Positions 35,450 through 43,385 of a stretch of 64,000 nucleotides of DNA are shown piece by piece. How positions within the stretch are numbered: the first letter of the stretch is position 1; the number at the start of each line of letters is the position of its first letter. Source of the stretch: Terriglobus albidus (GTDB taxonomy: Bacteria > Acidobacteriota > Terriglobia > Terriglobales > Acidobacteriaceae); NCBI RefSeq assembly GCF_025685425.1, contig NZ_JAGTAS010000022.1, positions 62,001 to 126,000 of the forward strand, read 5' to 3'. Under the pieces are notes generated by a model that had not been told where the DNA came from, ran no database searches, and was given only the letters and a program-made list of their open reading frames with translations. The translations under genes were made by a program, and so were the position numbers.

Positions 35450-36772
35450 TTAGGAGACCGTCGTGTCCTGTCCGAGGTTGATCGCTTCCGCCATCAATTT
35501 GTCCGCGACCGCGAAGATGCGCGCGTTGGCCTGATAGGCCCTCTGGTACATGGTCAGGTTGGCTGCCTCTTCATCCAGCGATACACCGGAGACTGCGTTA
35601 CGTTGCGACTGGATCTGCGTCAGCGTTGCGTTTTGAGCCGTATTGTCCGTGGAGGCCGCACTTGCCTGCGCACCGATCTCGGACAGCATTGCGGCGAGAA
35701 AGTCTCCGCCGGTCTCTCCGCTGGTGTTCTTTGCATCCTTCAGGGCGGCCAAAGCAGAGGCGTTTCCACTCCCGCCCGAGCCCTCTCCGGAGGCTGCTGC
35801 CGCAATGCCTGAAGGACTGGTCATCACGACCTTGATATTTGCCGCAAATCCCGTCGCGCTGGAGGGCGACGAAAAGATCGCTCCGCCGCTGCTTCCGTTG
35901 GCATCCACGCCGGCGGCATTCTGCGTATTAACGGCATTCGCCACAGTCGTGGCGAGCTGGTCCAGTGCGGTGCGGGCGCTTGTCAAAGCCCCATCGCGTG
36001 CAGCCACCAGGCCGCCGATCTGTCCACCGGTAAGACCAGAGGTCGAGGTCATATCGAATGCGTACGAAGATGCACCGCTGACAAGGACTGCACCGTTGCT
36101 CGCGGTCACGGTCACAGCAGCATTATCTGTATTGGGGGTAACGGTAACACCCAGATAATTGGACAGTTGGGTAATAACCTGCTGCCGCTGCTCGCTAATA
36201 GAGCCGTCAGTATCTCTGCCTTCAAGGATCTGCTGGTTGAGGCCGGCGATCGTCTTGCTCAGGCTGTCGACGTTGGTAGCAATGCCACCGATCTGTGTGT
36301 TGATTCCAGAGATCTGCTGGTCCAGTTGACTCGCCGCCGAATTCATTGCCGAAGCGAACGATCCGGCCGAGGACAACACCGCCTGGCGTGTCGCAACATC
36401 CGAAGGATTGGCCTCAAGGCTGGCAAACGAGGTCCATAAGCCGTCGAGGGCGCTTCCGAGAGCCGTGCTCCCGCTGCTGTTGACCGGAAAGACGTTTTGG
36501 AGATCATTCAGTGCTGACAGCTTGGAACTGGCCGCCTGCGCCACCTGCGTCTGGTTCGCCAGGCGCTGCTCCACGGCGGGGTCGCGCTGCTGGGTCACGC
36601 TAATGTTCACAGCGGAGACCGACACGGAATCCTGGAAGGCCACTACGCGTCGTGTATAACCAGCGGTGTTCTGGTTAGCCACGTTCTGCGCGGTTACATT
36701 GAGCGCCTTCTGCGTTGAATCCAACGCCGAGCCGGCTAGCGACATCAATGAAGCCAGGCTTCCGATAGACAT
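35450..36772 (-). CDS. flgK: Flagellar hook-associated protein FlgK
   Basis: A 440-residue HAP1. The N-terminal LMSLAGSALDSTQKALNVTA and QNVANQNTAGYTRRVVAF match the rod/hook-type D0 domain, and the C-terminus VSLDEEAANLTMYQRAYQAN and ARIFAVADKLMAEAINL is the matching FlgK C-terminal helix. The central part is rich in Ser, Ala and Thr. Confidence 0.95.
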   Translation of the reverse strand: MSIGSLASLMSLAGSALDSTQKALNVTAQNVANQNTAGYTRRVVAFQDSVSVSAVNISVTQQRDPAVEQRLANQTQVAQAASSKLSALNDLQNVFPVNSSGSTALGSALDGLWTSFASLEANPSDVATRQAVLSSAGSFASAMNSAASQLDQQISGINTQIGGIATNVDSLSKTIAGLNQQILEGRDTDGSISEQRQQVITQLSNYLGVTVTPNTDNAAVTVTASNGAVLVSGASSYAFDMTSTSGLTGGQIGGLVAARDGALTSARTALDQLATTVANAVNTQNAAGVDANGSSGGAIFSSPSSATGFAANIKVVMTSPSGIAAAASGEGSGGSGNASALAALKDAKNTSGETGGDFLAAMLSEIGAQASAASTDNTAQNATLTQIQSQRNAVSGVSLDEEAANLTMYQRAYQANARIFAVADKLMAEAINLGQDTTVS

Positions 36773-36779
36773 GTGTCTC

Positions 36780-37076
36780 CTATTTGAGCATCGACGAGAT
36801 CAGCTTGTCAGCTACCGCGGTCGATGGCACGTTATAGCTGCCGTCGGCAATCGCCTTCTGCAGCGCGGCGACTTTCTCCATGCGCGTATCGTCGCCATTG
36901 ACAGCCTGGGCGAGTGCTCCCGCCGCGGGGCTAAGGGTTGTCTGATCCTGCTGGATGCTCTTGGCTTCTGTTGCGGACGCGGCCTTGGTCGTGCGTGCCA
37001 CGCCACCCGTCTTCTCAATACCGAGACCATTTACCAGGCTGCCGAGATTTCCAATGCCACTCGTTTCGTTTGCCAT
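36780..37076 (-). CDS. flgM: Anti-sigma-28 factor FlgM
   Basis: A 98-residue, largely disordered protein whose C-terminal half (EKVAALQKAIADGSYNVPST, VADKLISSML) matches the sigma-28-binding part of FlgM. FlgM holds FliA inactive until it is exported through the completed hook. fliA is in the same cluster. Confidence 0.88.
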   Translation of the reverse strand: MANETSGIGNLGSLVNGLGIEKTGGVARTTKAASATEAKSIQQDQTTLSPAAGALAQAVNGDDTRMEKVAALQKAIADGSYNVPSTAVADKLISSMLK

Positions 37077-37095
37077 ACAACACTCCTTGACGAGC

Positions 37096-37401
37096 TTATC
37101 GGCCTATTGGGACCAGACTTGAGCTCGTAACAGAATCTTTTTCGCGTTGTTCGACAGCCGCTACCATTCTTGAACCAAATCCCAGGCCACCCCGGCTTGC
37201 CATCGCTGTTGCCAGCGCCTCAGTCCCATAGGACTTCAGGGCATCGCCAAACTGGCCCTCTCCGTCTTCTTCGTTCCGCAGCGGCTTCAACAACTCGTTC
37301 ATCAGCATACCTTCAAACTGCTTCGCTGCGTTTTCGAGCTTTTGTTGCCGTATTGCGGTTGCATCGCCCAGGGACGGACCTACAGAGGTCACCATCATCA
37401 C
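37096..37401 (-). CDS. flgJ: Rod-binding protein FlgJ, N-terminal type
   Basis: A 101-residue protein consisting only of the rod-capping domain (LENAAKQFEGMLMNELLKPL; FGDALKSYGTEALATAMASR). The muramidase domain of enteric FlgJ is absent, so rod passage through peptidoglycan needs another hydrolase. Its ATG overlaps the flgI stop (ATGA). Confidence 0.88.
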   Translation of the reverse strand: MMMVTSVGPSLGDATAIRQQKLENAAKQFEGMLMNELLKPLRNEEDGEGQFGDALKSYGTEALATAMASRGGLGFGSRMVAAVEQREKDSVTSSSLVPIGR

Positions 37402-38492
37402 AGCACCTCAATCTCCGCTTCTAATGCTCCTGCCGCCTTCATTGCCTGCAGAATCGAGATCACGTCACGAGCTGTAGCCCCGATCGCCTGCAGATCCTTC
37501 ACCAGTTCTTCCACCGTCGCGCCCTGCTTGAGCTCGATGCGGTTGACCGGCTTATCCTTTGCATCCACCTTGGTTTGCTGCACCACCTGCGTTGTACCCT
37601 GCGCGAAGGCGTTTGGCTGGCTGACCTCGAACTCCGAGACCACGTTGACACTTAGACCGCCGTGCAGGATCGAAACCGGCTGCAGCACCACTTGACCGCC
37701 AATTACGACTGTCCCAGTACGTTCATTCACAATGACGCGGGCGCTTGGGGCCAGAGAGACTTCCACCGCCTCCACGCGAGCCAGAAGTTGAGGAATATCC
37801 TCGCCGGGGGCAACCTGAAGCTCGACCCGACGGCTATCCATCGCACGCGCTGCTGTGCGTCCAAGTGCTTTGTTCACCGCGGTTGCGGTAGATTCTGCGC
37901 TGCGAAAATCGGCGTCATTCAATAGCAGAGAGAATGTCTGGCGGCCGGCAAGCTCGAGCGGCACTCCGCGTTCCACCATCGCTCCGGTCGGAATTCTGGC
38001 AGTCGTCGGATGGTTAGTCTGCTTCGTATTGCCGTTCGCGCTTACCGAGTATCCGCCAATTGCCAGCGATCCCTGTGCCTGCGCATAGATGCGGCCATCG
38101 GCGCCGTATAGCGGTGTCATCAGCAACATACCGCCCTCAAGACTCTTGGCATCACCTGCGGCCGCGACGGTCACGTCGATACGGGTTCCGGGCCGGGAGA
38201 AAGGCGGCAATGACGCCGAGACGAAAACCGCGGCCAGGTTCTGCACGCGGATGCCATTCGACGGGACGCTCACCCCCATACGGGAGAGCGTTGCGGTCAA
38301 GGTCTGCATCGGGAAACCCGTTTGTTGGCTGTCTCCAGTTCCCTGGAGCCCTACGACGATGCCATACCCAACAAGCTGGTTTTCGCGAATTCCCTCGATG
38401 GTCGCAATATCCTTCACATGCGCCAGGCGGGCGTCGGCACCGAACATGACGCCGGAGATCAGCAAAAGCAGCAGGACGACAAAAGCGCGCAT
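37398..38492 (-). CDS. flgI: Flagellar P-ring protein FlgI
   Basis: A 364-residue periplasmic ring protein with a signal peptide (LLLLISGVMFGADA). Family blocks: VKDIATIEGIRENQLVGYGI, VVGLQGTGDSQQTGFPMQTL, RIDVTVAAAGDAKSLEGGML, LMTPLYGADGRIYAQAQGSL, ARVIVNERTGTVVIGGQV. Length is typical. Starts one base inside the flgH stop (TAATG). Confidence 0.97.
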   Translation of the reverse strand: MRAFVVLLLLLISGVMFGADARLAHVKDIATIEGIRENQLVGYGIVVGLQGTGDSQQTGFPMQTLTATLSRMGVSVPSNGIRVQNLAAVFVSASLPPFSRPGTRIDVTVAAAGDAKSLEGGMLLMTPLYGADGRIYAQAQGSLAIGGYSVSANGNTKQTNHPTTARIPTGAMVERGVPLELAGRQTFSLLLNDADFRSAESTATAVNKALGRTAARAMDSRRVELQVAPGEDIPQLLARVEAVEVSLAPSARVIVNERTGTVVIGGQVVLQPVSILHGGLSVNVVSEFEVSQPNAFAQGTTQVVQQTKVDAKDKPVNRIELKQGATVEELVKDLQAIGATARDVISILQAMKAAGALEAEIEVL

Positions 38493-39205
38493 TAGAAGAT
38501 CACCGCTTTCTGCAACAACCGGACCAGCACATTAGGACGGCGGGTGTAGTCAGTCACAATGCCCTTCCCACGTACCTGCAACTCAAGGCTGGAGATAGCG
38601 GTCGAGAGTACCTGGTTCTGCTGCGAGATATCTTCGGGACGAACCAGGCCGCGCAACACGATGGTCTGCGCCTGCTGGCTGAACTCCACCTGGCGGGCTG
38701 CCTCAATGACCAACATGCCGTTTGGAAGCACCTCGACGACCTGCCCCCCGAATGTTGTTAGCAAGCTGGAGTTGTTGGCACTGCTTCCCTGAGCATTTAA
38801 GCCCGCGGACGAATTCTGCCCGATAAGATTTTGTGCCGCGGAACTTGCACTCAGTTTGCTGAACAGTGACGTAATCTGCGAGCTCGCATTCGAGGTCCGC
38901 GATCCTTTCACGGACCCATCGGTGCTTGCGACTACGCTCTCCTGAACCACCACCTGGATCAGATCATGGGGAAACCGCGCGCGCATATCGCTACCCATCC
39001 GCGCCATCCGGCCGTTTTCAGTCCAGATAGACCCAGGCGAGGTCTGCGAGCCGGCGTCCTCAGCATGAACGCGGGCCAGATAAGAATCAAGCGAACTGGC
39101 CGCGACATCCTGCTTCTTGGACTTCCCCTGTGCCATGGAGATCTCCACTCCCAGCAACAGAAGCACCAGCATCACCAGCGCGATATATTTCCAATCGTTC
39201 TTCAT
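38492..39205 (-). CDS. flgH: Flagellar L-ring protein FlgH
   Basis: A 237-residue outer-membrane ring protein. It carries the family end pattern LVIEAARQVEFSQQAQTIVL followed by RGLVRPEDISQQNQVLSTAI. The N-terminus is hydrophobic (IALVMLVLLLLGVEISMAQG) but I see no clear lipobox Cys, unlike enteric FlgH. It presence with FlgI shows a diderm basal body. Confidence 0.93.
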   Translation of the reverse strand: MKNDWKYIALVMLVLLLLGVEISMAQGKSKKQDVAASSLDSYLARVHAEDAGSQTSPGSIWTENGRMARMGSDMRARFPHDLIQVVVQESVVASTDGSVKGSRTSNASSQITSLFSKLSASSAAQNLIGQNSSAGLNAQGSSANNSSLLTTFGGQVVEVLPNGMLVIEAARQVEFSQQAQTIVLRGLVRPEDISQQNQVLSTAISSLELQVRGKGIVTDYTRRPNVLVRLLQKAVIF

Positions 39206-39681
39206 CGCAGTTCCACCTCGCCCTTTCCTTTAATCACTGCCTGGACCCAACGTTCGGAACCTTCACTGCCAAATACAGCCATCGAAACCGGAATGACATC
39301 TCCGACCATGCCGCTGCGATTGGCAATGCCCGCCATCTGCATACGGCTTGAGGTGGAGTTTGACCTCACAAAAACCCGCTCCCCTGCGCGGACTGCCAGA
39401 TCCATTGACGCAACTTTGGTAACAGGCGCCTGCGCTTTTACTTCCACTGGTGCGGGCAACATATAGGCCGGCCATTCTGGGTGCGCACAAGAACGCACGA
39501 CAGCCCAGCTTCCTCGCCCAACCAGATCGTGCTTCACCGTCTCTACGCGGTAACCGCCGCTTTCCCCCAGCTCTCCCGGAGCAGCAGCCGTTCCTACGAC
39601 CGCAAGCTCCGGCGTGCGTGCGCATGTTGCCTGCCCGAGTACTGTTCCAGTTGCCAGACCTATTACCAGAAGAATCCGCAT
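39202..39681 (-). CDS. flgA: P-ring assembly chaperone FlgA
   Basis: A 159-residue protein with a signal peptide (MRILLVIGLATGTVLGQATC) and the SAF-like C-terminal domain (VRAGERVFVRSNSTSSRMQM, GDVIPVSM, WVQAVIKGKGEVEL). FlgA helps FlgI assemble. Shorter than E. coli FlgA. Overlaps flgH by 4 bases and flgG by 1. Confidence 0.87.
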   Translation of the reverse strand: MRILLVIGLATGTVLGQATCARTPELAVVGTAAAPGELGESGGYRVETVKHDLVGRGSWAVVRSCAHPEWPAYMLPAPVEVKAQAPVTKVASMDLAVRAGERVFVRSNSTSSRMQMAGIANRSGMVGDVIPVSMAVFGSEGSERWVQAVIKGKGEVELR

Positions 39682-40469
39682 CAGCGCACCAGGTTATTGA
39701 TTTGGCCGTACATATCGTCGGCGGTCTTGACCACCTTGGAGTTGCTCTCATAGGCCCGCTGGGCCATGATCATCTGCACAAACTCTTCAACCGCATCCAC
39801 ATTCGAGTTCTCGAGATAGCCCTGCTGCAGCGTGCCCACACCGGTCGTTCCGCCGGGAGTATCTGTAATCGCGGTTCCCGAAGAGGTGCTGGGCAGAAAC
39901 AGGTTGCCGCCGATTGAGTTCAGCCCGCCCGGATTCGCAAAGGTAGCAAGCTGAAGCGTGCCTAGCTGCGAGCTCTGTGTCTGTCCTGGAATCGTCGCTG
40001 TCACGACACCGTACTGCGAGATCTGTACGTTCGACGCATTTGAAGGAATCGTGATCTGCGGCGTAAGAAGATCGCCGTTCGCCGTAACGATCTGCCCCTG
40101 ATTGTTCAGGTGGAAGCTGCCGGCACGCGTGTAAGCGATAGCGCCGTCGGGGCGAGTGACCTGAAAAAAGCCCTGTCCCTGGATAGCAAGGTCGAGATTA
40201 TTGCCAGTCTGGTTAAAGTCGCCCTGCGTCATGATGACTTCGGTCGCCACCGGCTTGGTACCGAGGCCGATCTGCAGGCCGGCCTGAGTCGTCTGGGTGC
40301 TCTGCGCGCTGCCAGGAGTAACGACGTTCTGATAGATCATGTCTTCGAACTGAAGACGCCGGCGGCGGAATCCTGCCGTCGCTGAGTTAGCCAGATTGTT
40401 GGCAACCGTATCCAGATTCATCTGCTGCGCGCTCATGCCGCTGGCTGCCGTGTATAACGCCCGTATCAT
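39681..40469 (-). CDS. flgG: Flagellar distal rod protein FlgG
   Basis: A 262-residue rod protein. N-terminus MIRALYTAASGMSAQQMNLD, TVANNLANSATAGFRRRR; C-terminus QGYLENSNVDAVEEFVQMIM and AQRAYESNSKVVKTADDMYG. These are the FlgG hallmarks; length 260-262 is invariant in the family. Confidence 0.97.
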   Translation of the reverse strand: MIRALYTAASGMSAQQMNLDTVANNLANSATAGFRRRRLQFEDMIYQNVVTPGSAQSTQTTQAGLQIGLGTKPVATEVIMTQGDFNQTGNNLDLAIQGQGFFQVTRPDGAIAYTRAGSFHLNNQGQIVTANGDLLTPQITIPSNASNVQISQYGVVTATIPGQTQSSQLGTLQLATFANPGGLNSIGGNLFLPSTSSGTAITDTPGGTTGVGTLQQGYLENSNVDAVEEFVQMIMAQRAYESNSKVVKTADDMYGQINNLVR

Positions 40470-40479
40470 CGCTTTACTC

Positions 40480-41232
40480 CTATATCCGTCCCAGGTCTTC
40501 GCCTGCCGTCTTGTCGAAGCTGTTGAAAATGCTCAAAGCCTTTTGCATCATTTCTGTTTGCCGCTGCACCAGAATGAGTTCCATGGTGCCGTGAATGGCG
40601 TCTTCGTTCGAACCTTCGAGAGCACCCTGGCGGACGACCGCCGCTCCGGTCTTGGGTGTGACCCCTTCGGCGGCAGCAAAGAGATTGGTTCCCTGATTGG
40701 TAAGCTCCCCTGGGCCAAAGTCAAAGACACCTACCTGGCCGACGATGGCGCTGCCTTGGGGTCCGCTCACCGAAATCATGCCGTTCTCTGCAACATGAAT
40801 CTGCCCGCTGGGCAGGGTGATCGGCGCTCCGCTCTGGTTCAGAACAGCGTCACCATGTTGCGTGACGAGAGTTCCGTTTTCGCTGCGCTGAAATCCACCA
40901 TCGCGGGTATAGCGAATACCCTGCGCGGTTTTGATACCAAAGTAGCCGTTCCCCTGTAGCGCCAGGTCCAGCGGGTTGCCCGTGGTTTCAATCTGTCCCT
41001 GTGTCGTATCCAGGCGATTCCCGCCCAGCAGGTTGTAGTTGTTCACAGCCCGGCCTACCTGAGAGGCTTCCGGCTGCCCCTGGGTATCTGCAGCATCCAT
41101 CAGCGCGCGGAAGTAATCCCGCTGCGCCCGGAATCCATGTGCTCCCACATTCGCGAGATTATTCGCCGCCGTATCCAGGGCCTGGGTACGCGATTGAAGC
41201 GCCGAATAGATGGCATAGATCCCGCTGCTCAT
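40480..41232 (-). CDS. flgF: Flagellar proximal rod protein FlgF
   Basis: A 250-residue rod protein beginning MSSGIYAIYSALQSRTQALD, TAANNLANVGAHGFRAQR, with the C-terminal rod motif ALEGSNEDAIHGTMELILVQ. First gene of the second flagellar block; preceded by a terminator and a candidate sigma-54 promoter. Confidence 0.94.
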   Translation of the reverse strand: MSSGIYAIYSALQSRTQALDTAANNLANVGAHGFRAQRDYFRALMDAADTQGQPEASQVGRAVNNYNLLGGNRLDTTQGQIETTGNPLDLALQGNGYFGIKTAQGIRYTRDGGFQRSENGTLVTQHGDAVLNQSGAPITLPSGQIHVAENGMISVSGPQGSAIVGQVGVFDFGPGELTNQGTNLFAAAEGVTPKTGAAVVRQGALEGSNEDAIHGTMELILVQRQTEMMQKALSIFNSFDKTAGEDLGRI

Positions 41233-41244
41233 GCTCTCAAGATG

Positions 41245-41260
41245 TGCACGCAGCGTGCCG
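41245..41260 (-). promoter_or_regulatory. Candidate sigma-54 promoter before flgF
   Basis: On the minus strand CGGCACGCTGCGTGCA matches the -24/-12 consensus TGGCACG-N4-TTGCA at 10 of 12 fixed positions, with GG and GC exactly ten bases apart. The predicted start would lie only about 2 bases before the flgF ATG, which leaves no room for a ribosome site; this weakens the call unless the message is leaderless. Confidence 0.35.
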
Positions 41261-41272
41261 ATAAAAACAAAT

Positions 41273-41308
41273 CGGGCTTAGAAAGCACTAAGTACGCTTT
41301 CTAAGCCC
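41273..41308 (-). terminator. Terminator between the two flagellar blocks
   Basis: A perfect 14-bp stem (CGGGCTTAGAAAGC with its complement) and 8-base loop. On the minus strand it is followed by ATTTGTTTTTA, a good U-run. It ends the long flgB-to-41342 block and isolates flgF and the genes after it. Confidence 0.88.
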
Positions 41309-41341
41309 GCTCTTATCTTTTGTTCGGCCTGTCTACTTTTA

Positions 41342-42256
41342 TTAAGGATGGATTCTCCAGACACAATCGAGAACATCCTCAGACGACTCGCCGGGAATGC
41401 AGGAAACAGCGTGTCCTTCGAGCCACAGACGCATCCAGTACAACCGTCCTACACGCACCAGCCGTGATGCGACCGGCTGTTCCTTCTCAATGACGGAAAC
41501 CATCGCCTTGACGAGGCTATCCTGATCCTCGACCGTGTCTTCGTTGGTGGCGATCCCCTTACACTCCGCCAGCCGCTTTCGTGCAGTCTGATACTGCGAC
41601 GACGGCAACAGGCCGCTGTGAACCTGAAGATCCGTCATCTGTTCCACCGCCAGAGCAGCCGCCGGATTCAGTTCCGCGTCGAAGGCAAGGTAAAGAGCCT
41701 TGCCGCCTGCCACGCGTACCGGCAACATACCGCTCTCTTCCAGAACTGCCTGCGGTGCAAGGCGCGCCATCCGCTCCGGAGAGAAGCCTTCCAGGGTAAG
41801 CATGGGGCAATTCCACTGTGCGCCCATCGCACGCGTGATCTGTCCTTCACTCAGATTTGCGGCTTCCATCAGGCAGTCGCCGATGCGGCCATGTCCACGC
41901 TGTCGCTGGTGCTGCAGTGCCTGCTGCAGCTGTACAGGCGTAATGATTCCTTGAGCCATCAGTACCAGGCCCAACGGAATACGGTGGTTGTGTGGGCTGA
42001 ATTCATCGCCTGCGATGCTTGACCCAACTTCGCGGCGGACTGACTGGGTTACCAGTTGAGAAAGGCAGTTGCGGCTGCACGCCCACTGACCTTCAAAGTA
42101 GGGGCGGGTGCGATTTTTCCAGCGCTGCAACCACCCGCCGGCACACTGCAGGTTCCCGCAGAGCACGGTCTCAGTGACATTCGAGGGGATAGACTTACCG
42201 CCGAGAGACGGCGTTTGCAACACGACACTATCTTTTACTGAATCGATGTAGGCCAT
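41342..42256 (-). CDS. MshEN-domain protein of unknown function in the flagellar operon
   Basis: A 304-residue protein. The N-terminal 70 residues contain two Cys pairs (Cys 33, 38 and 60, 64) that could bind zinc. Residues about 92-165 match the MshEN/GspE N-terminal repeat: IPLGLVLMAQGIITPVQLQQ, then RIGDCLMEAANLSEGQITRA. No ATPase domain follows. MshEN domains of some GspE-type proteins bind cyclic di-GMP, so a second-messenger role is possible. It overlaps fliN by 22 bases, so it is co-translated with flagellar genes. Confidence 0.7.
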   Translation of the reverse strand: MAYIDSVKDSVVLQTPSLGGKSIPSNVTETVLCGNLQCAGGWLQRWKNRTRPYFEGQWACSRNCLSQLVTQSVRREVGSSIAGDEFSPHNHRIPLGLVLMAQGIITPVQLQQALQHQRQRGHGRIGDCLMEAANLSEGQITRAMGAQWNCPMLTLEGFSPERMARLAPQAVLEESGMLPVRVAGGKALYLAFDAELNPAAALAVEQMTDLQVHSGLLPSSQYQTARKRLAECKGIATNEDTVEDQDSLVKAMVSVIEKEQPVASRLVRVGRLYWMRLWLEGHAVSCIPGESSEDVLDCVWRIHP

Positions 42257-42510
42257 TCCACGCTCTCCTTGCGTGTTTGTTCCGGAGCGACCTCCGTAAC
42301 CTCGAAGGCGTAATTACCGTTCACGATCACAATCTCGCCCCGTGCCACAACGCGCCCGCTCACAACCAGCTCGACCATTTCGTCGATCTGGCGGTCGAGC
42401 CTTAGTCCAGCACCCGATTGCAGGCGAACGGCATCGCCAAGTGTCAATTCCCGCGATCCAAGCCGGAGTACAGCATCGAATCTCAACCCATCGAGCAACT
42501 CAGGCGCCAT
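42235..42510 (-). CDS. fliN: Flagellar C-ring protein FliN
   Basis: A 91-residue protein that is essentially one SpoA domain: FDAVLRLGSRELTLGDAVRL, then DEMVELVVSGRVVARGEIVI and VNGNYAFEVTEV. FliN forms the lower rim of the switch. It is short because the N-terminal helical extension of enteric FliN is missing. Adjacent to fliA rather than to fliM, which is absent here. Confidence 0.88.
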   Translation of the reverse strand: MAPELLDGLRFDAVLRLGSRELTLGDAVRLQSGAGLRLDRQIDEMVELVVSGRVVARGEIVIVNGNYAFEVTEVAPEQTRKESVEWPTSIQ

Positions 42511-43376
42511 TATTTCGCCCTCGCGCTGCGACGCTTCGACTCGTCTCCGTTCTTGGCATTAGCCAGATCCGCCAGTTTGGCGCGTAGCTTCAGCACCGCC
42601 GAGGAATGAATCTGAGAGACACGCGATTCGACAACACCCAGCGTCAAGCCGATCTCTTTCATCGTCAGTTCCTCGTGGTAGTACAGCGTCAACACCAGAC
42701 GTTCTTTCTCAGGAAGATCTTCAATTGCATCCGCCAAACGCTGCCGCAGTTCACCTTTCAGCGCCCGGAACAGAGGTCCGTCTTCGTCAGGGCTGGCGAC
42801 ATAGGCCAGCTCCTCATCTCCGGACTCTTCGTTCTTCTCAACATGGAGGCTGCCGATCTCAAGCCCCTTCAGCTCACCAAGCAGCATCTGGTAGTCATTG
42901 AGACTGATGCCCAGCTCTGCGGCGATCTCCTGCTCCGCCGGCGAGCGGCCGAGCTGCTGTGTCAACTTGCGGATCGCCTCTTCAACGCTGCGGCCTTTGC
43001 GGCGCAGCTCGCGAGGGCTCCAGTCCAGAGTCCGCAGTGAGTCAAGAATCGCGCCGCGAATGCGGAACTGCGCATAGCTCTTGAACTGCACCCGTTTGCC
43101 ATGATCGAACTTATCGTAGGCATCCATCAAGCCGATCACGCCGGCCGATACCAAATCTTCCAAATCCACATGCTGCGGCAGCCGTTCATGGATGCGCCGC
43201 GCGATGTAGCGAACCGTAGGCAGGTGATCGAGAAGTACCTGCTCACGGGTCGGTATCAGTTGGCTGCCATCCATGCTGGCAACCAGGGCGCGCGCAGCTT
43301 TACTGGCGTCCTCAGCAAGCAGTGCCGACCCCAGCCCTACTTCGCTTCCGTAATCCTTCATTCCAAGCCTCGCCAT
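42510..43376 (-). CDS. fliA: Flagellar sigma factor FliA (sigma-28)
   Basis: A 288-residue group 3 sigma factor. Region 2 is LVSAGVIGLMDAYDKFDHGK followed by FKSYAQFRIRGAILDSLRTL and DWSPRELRRKGR; region 3 is LGRSPAEQEIAAELGISLND; region 4 is LPEKERLVLTLYYHEELTMK followed by EIGLTLGVVESRVSQIHSSA. It directs late flagellar genes and is held by FlgM, encoded in the same cluster. An N-terminal extension of about 45 residues precedes region 2. Confidence 0.96.
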   Translation of the reverse strand: MARLGMKDYGSEVGLGSALLAEDASKAARALVASMDGSQLIPTREQVLLDHLPTVRYIARRIHERLPQHVDLEDLVSAGVIGLMDAYDKFDHGKRVQFKSYAQFRIRGAILDSLRTLDWSPRELRRKGRSVEEAIRKLTQQLGRSPAEQEIAAELGISLNDYQMLLGELKGLEIGSLHVEKNEESGDEELAYVASPDEDGPLFRALKGELRQRLADAIEDLPEKERLVLTLYYHEELTMKEIGLTLGVVESRVSQIHSSAVLKLRAKLADLANAKNGDESKRRSARAK

Positions 43377-43385
43377 TTCTGCTCC

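Noticed and set aside
41257-41264. Perfect GCCGATAA on the plus strand (sigma-28 -10 consensus)
   Set aside because: It points towards the convergent end of the MshEN gene with no gene to drive, and the -35 position reads CAAG; probably coincidence.
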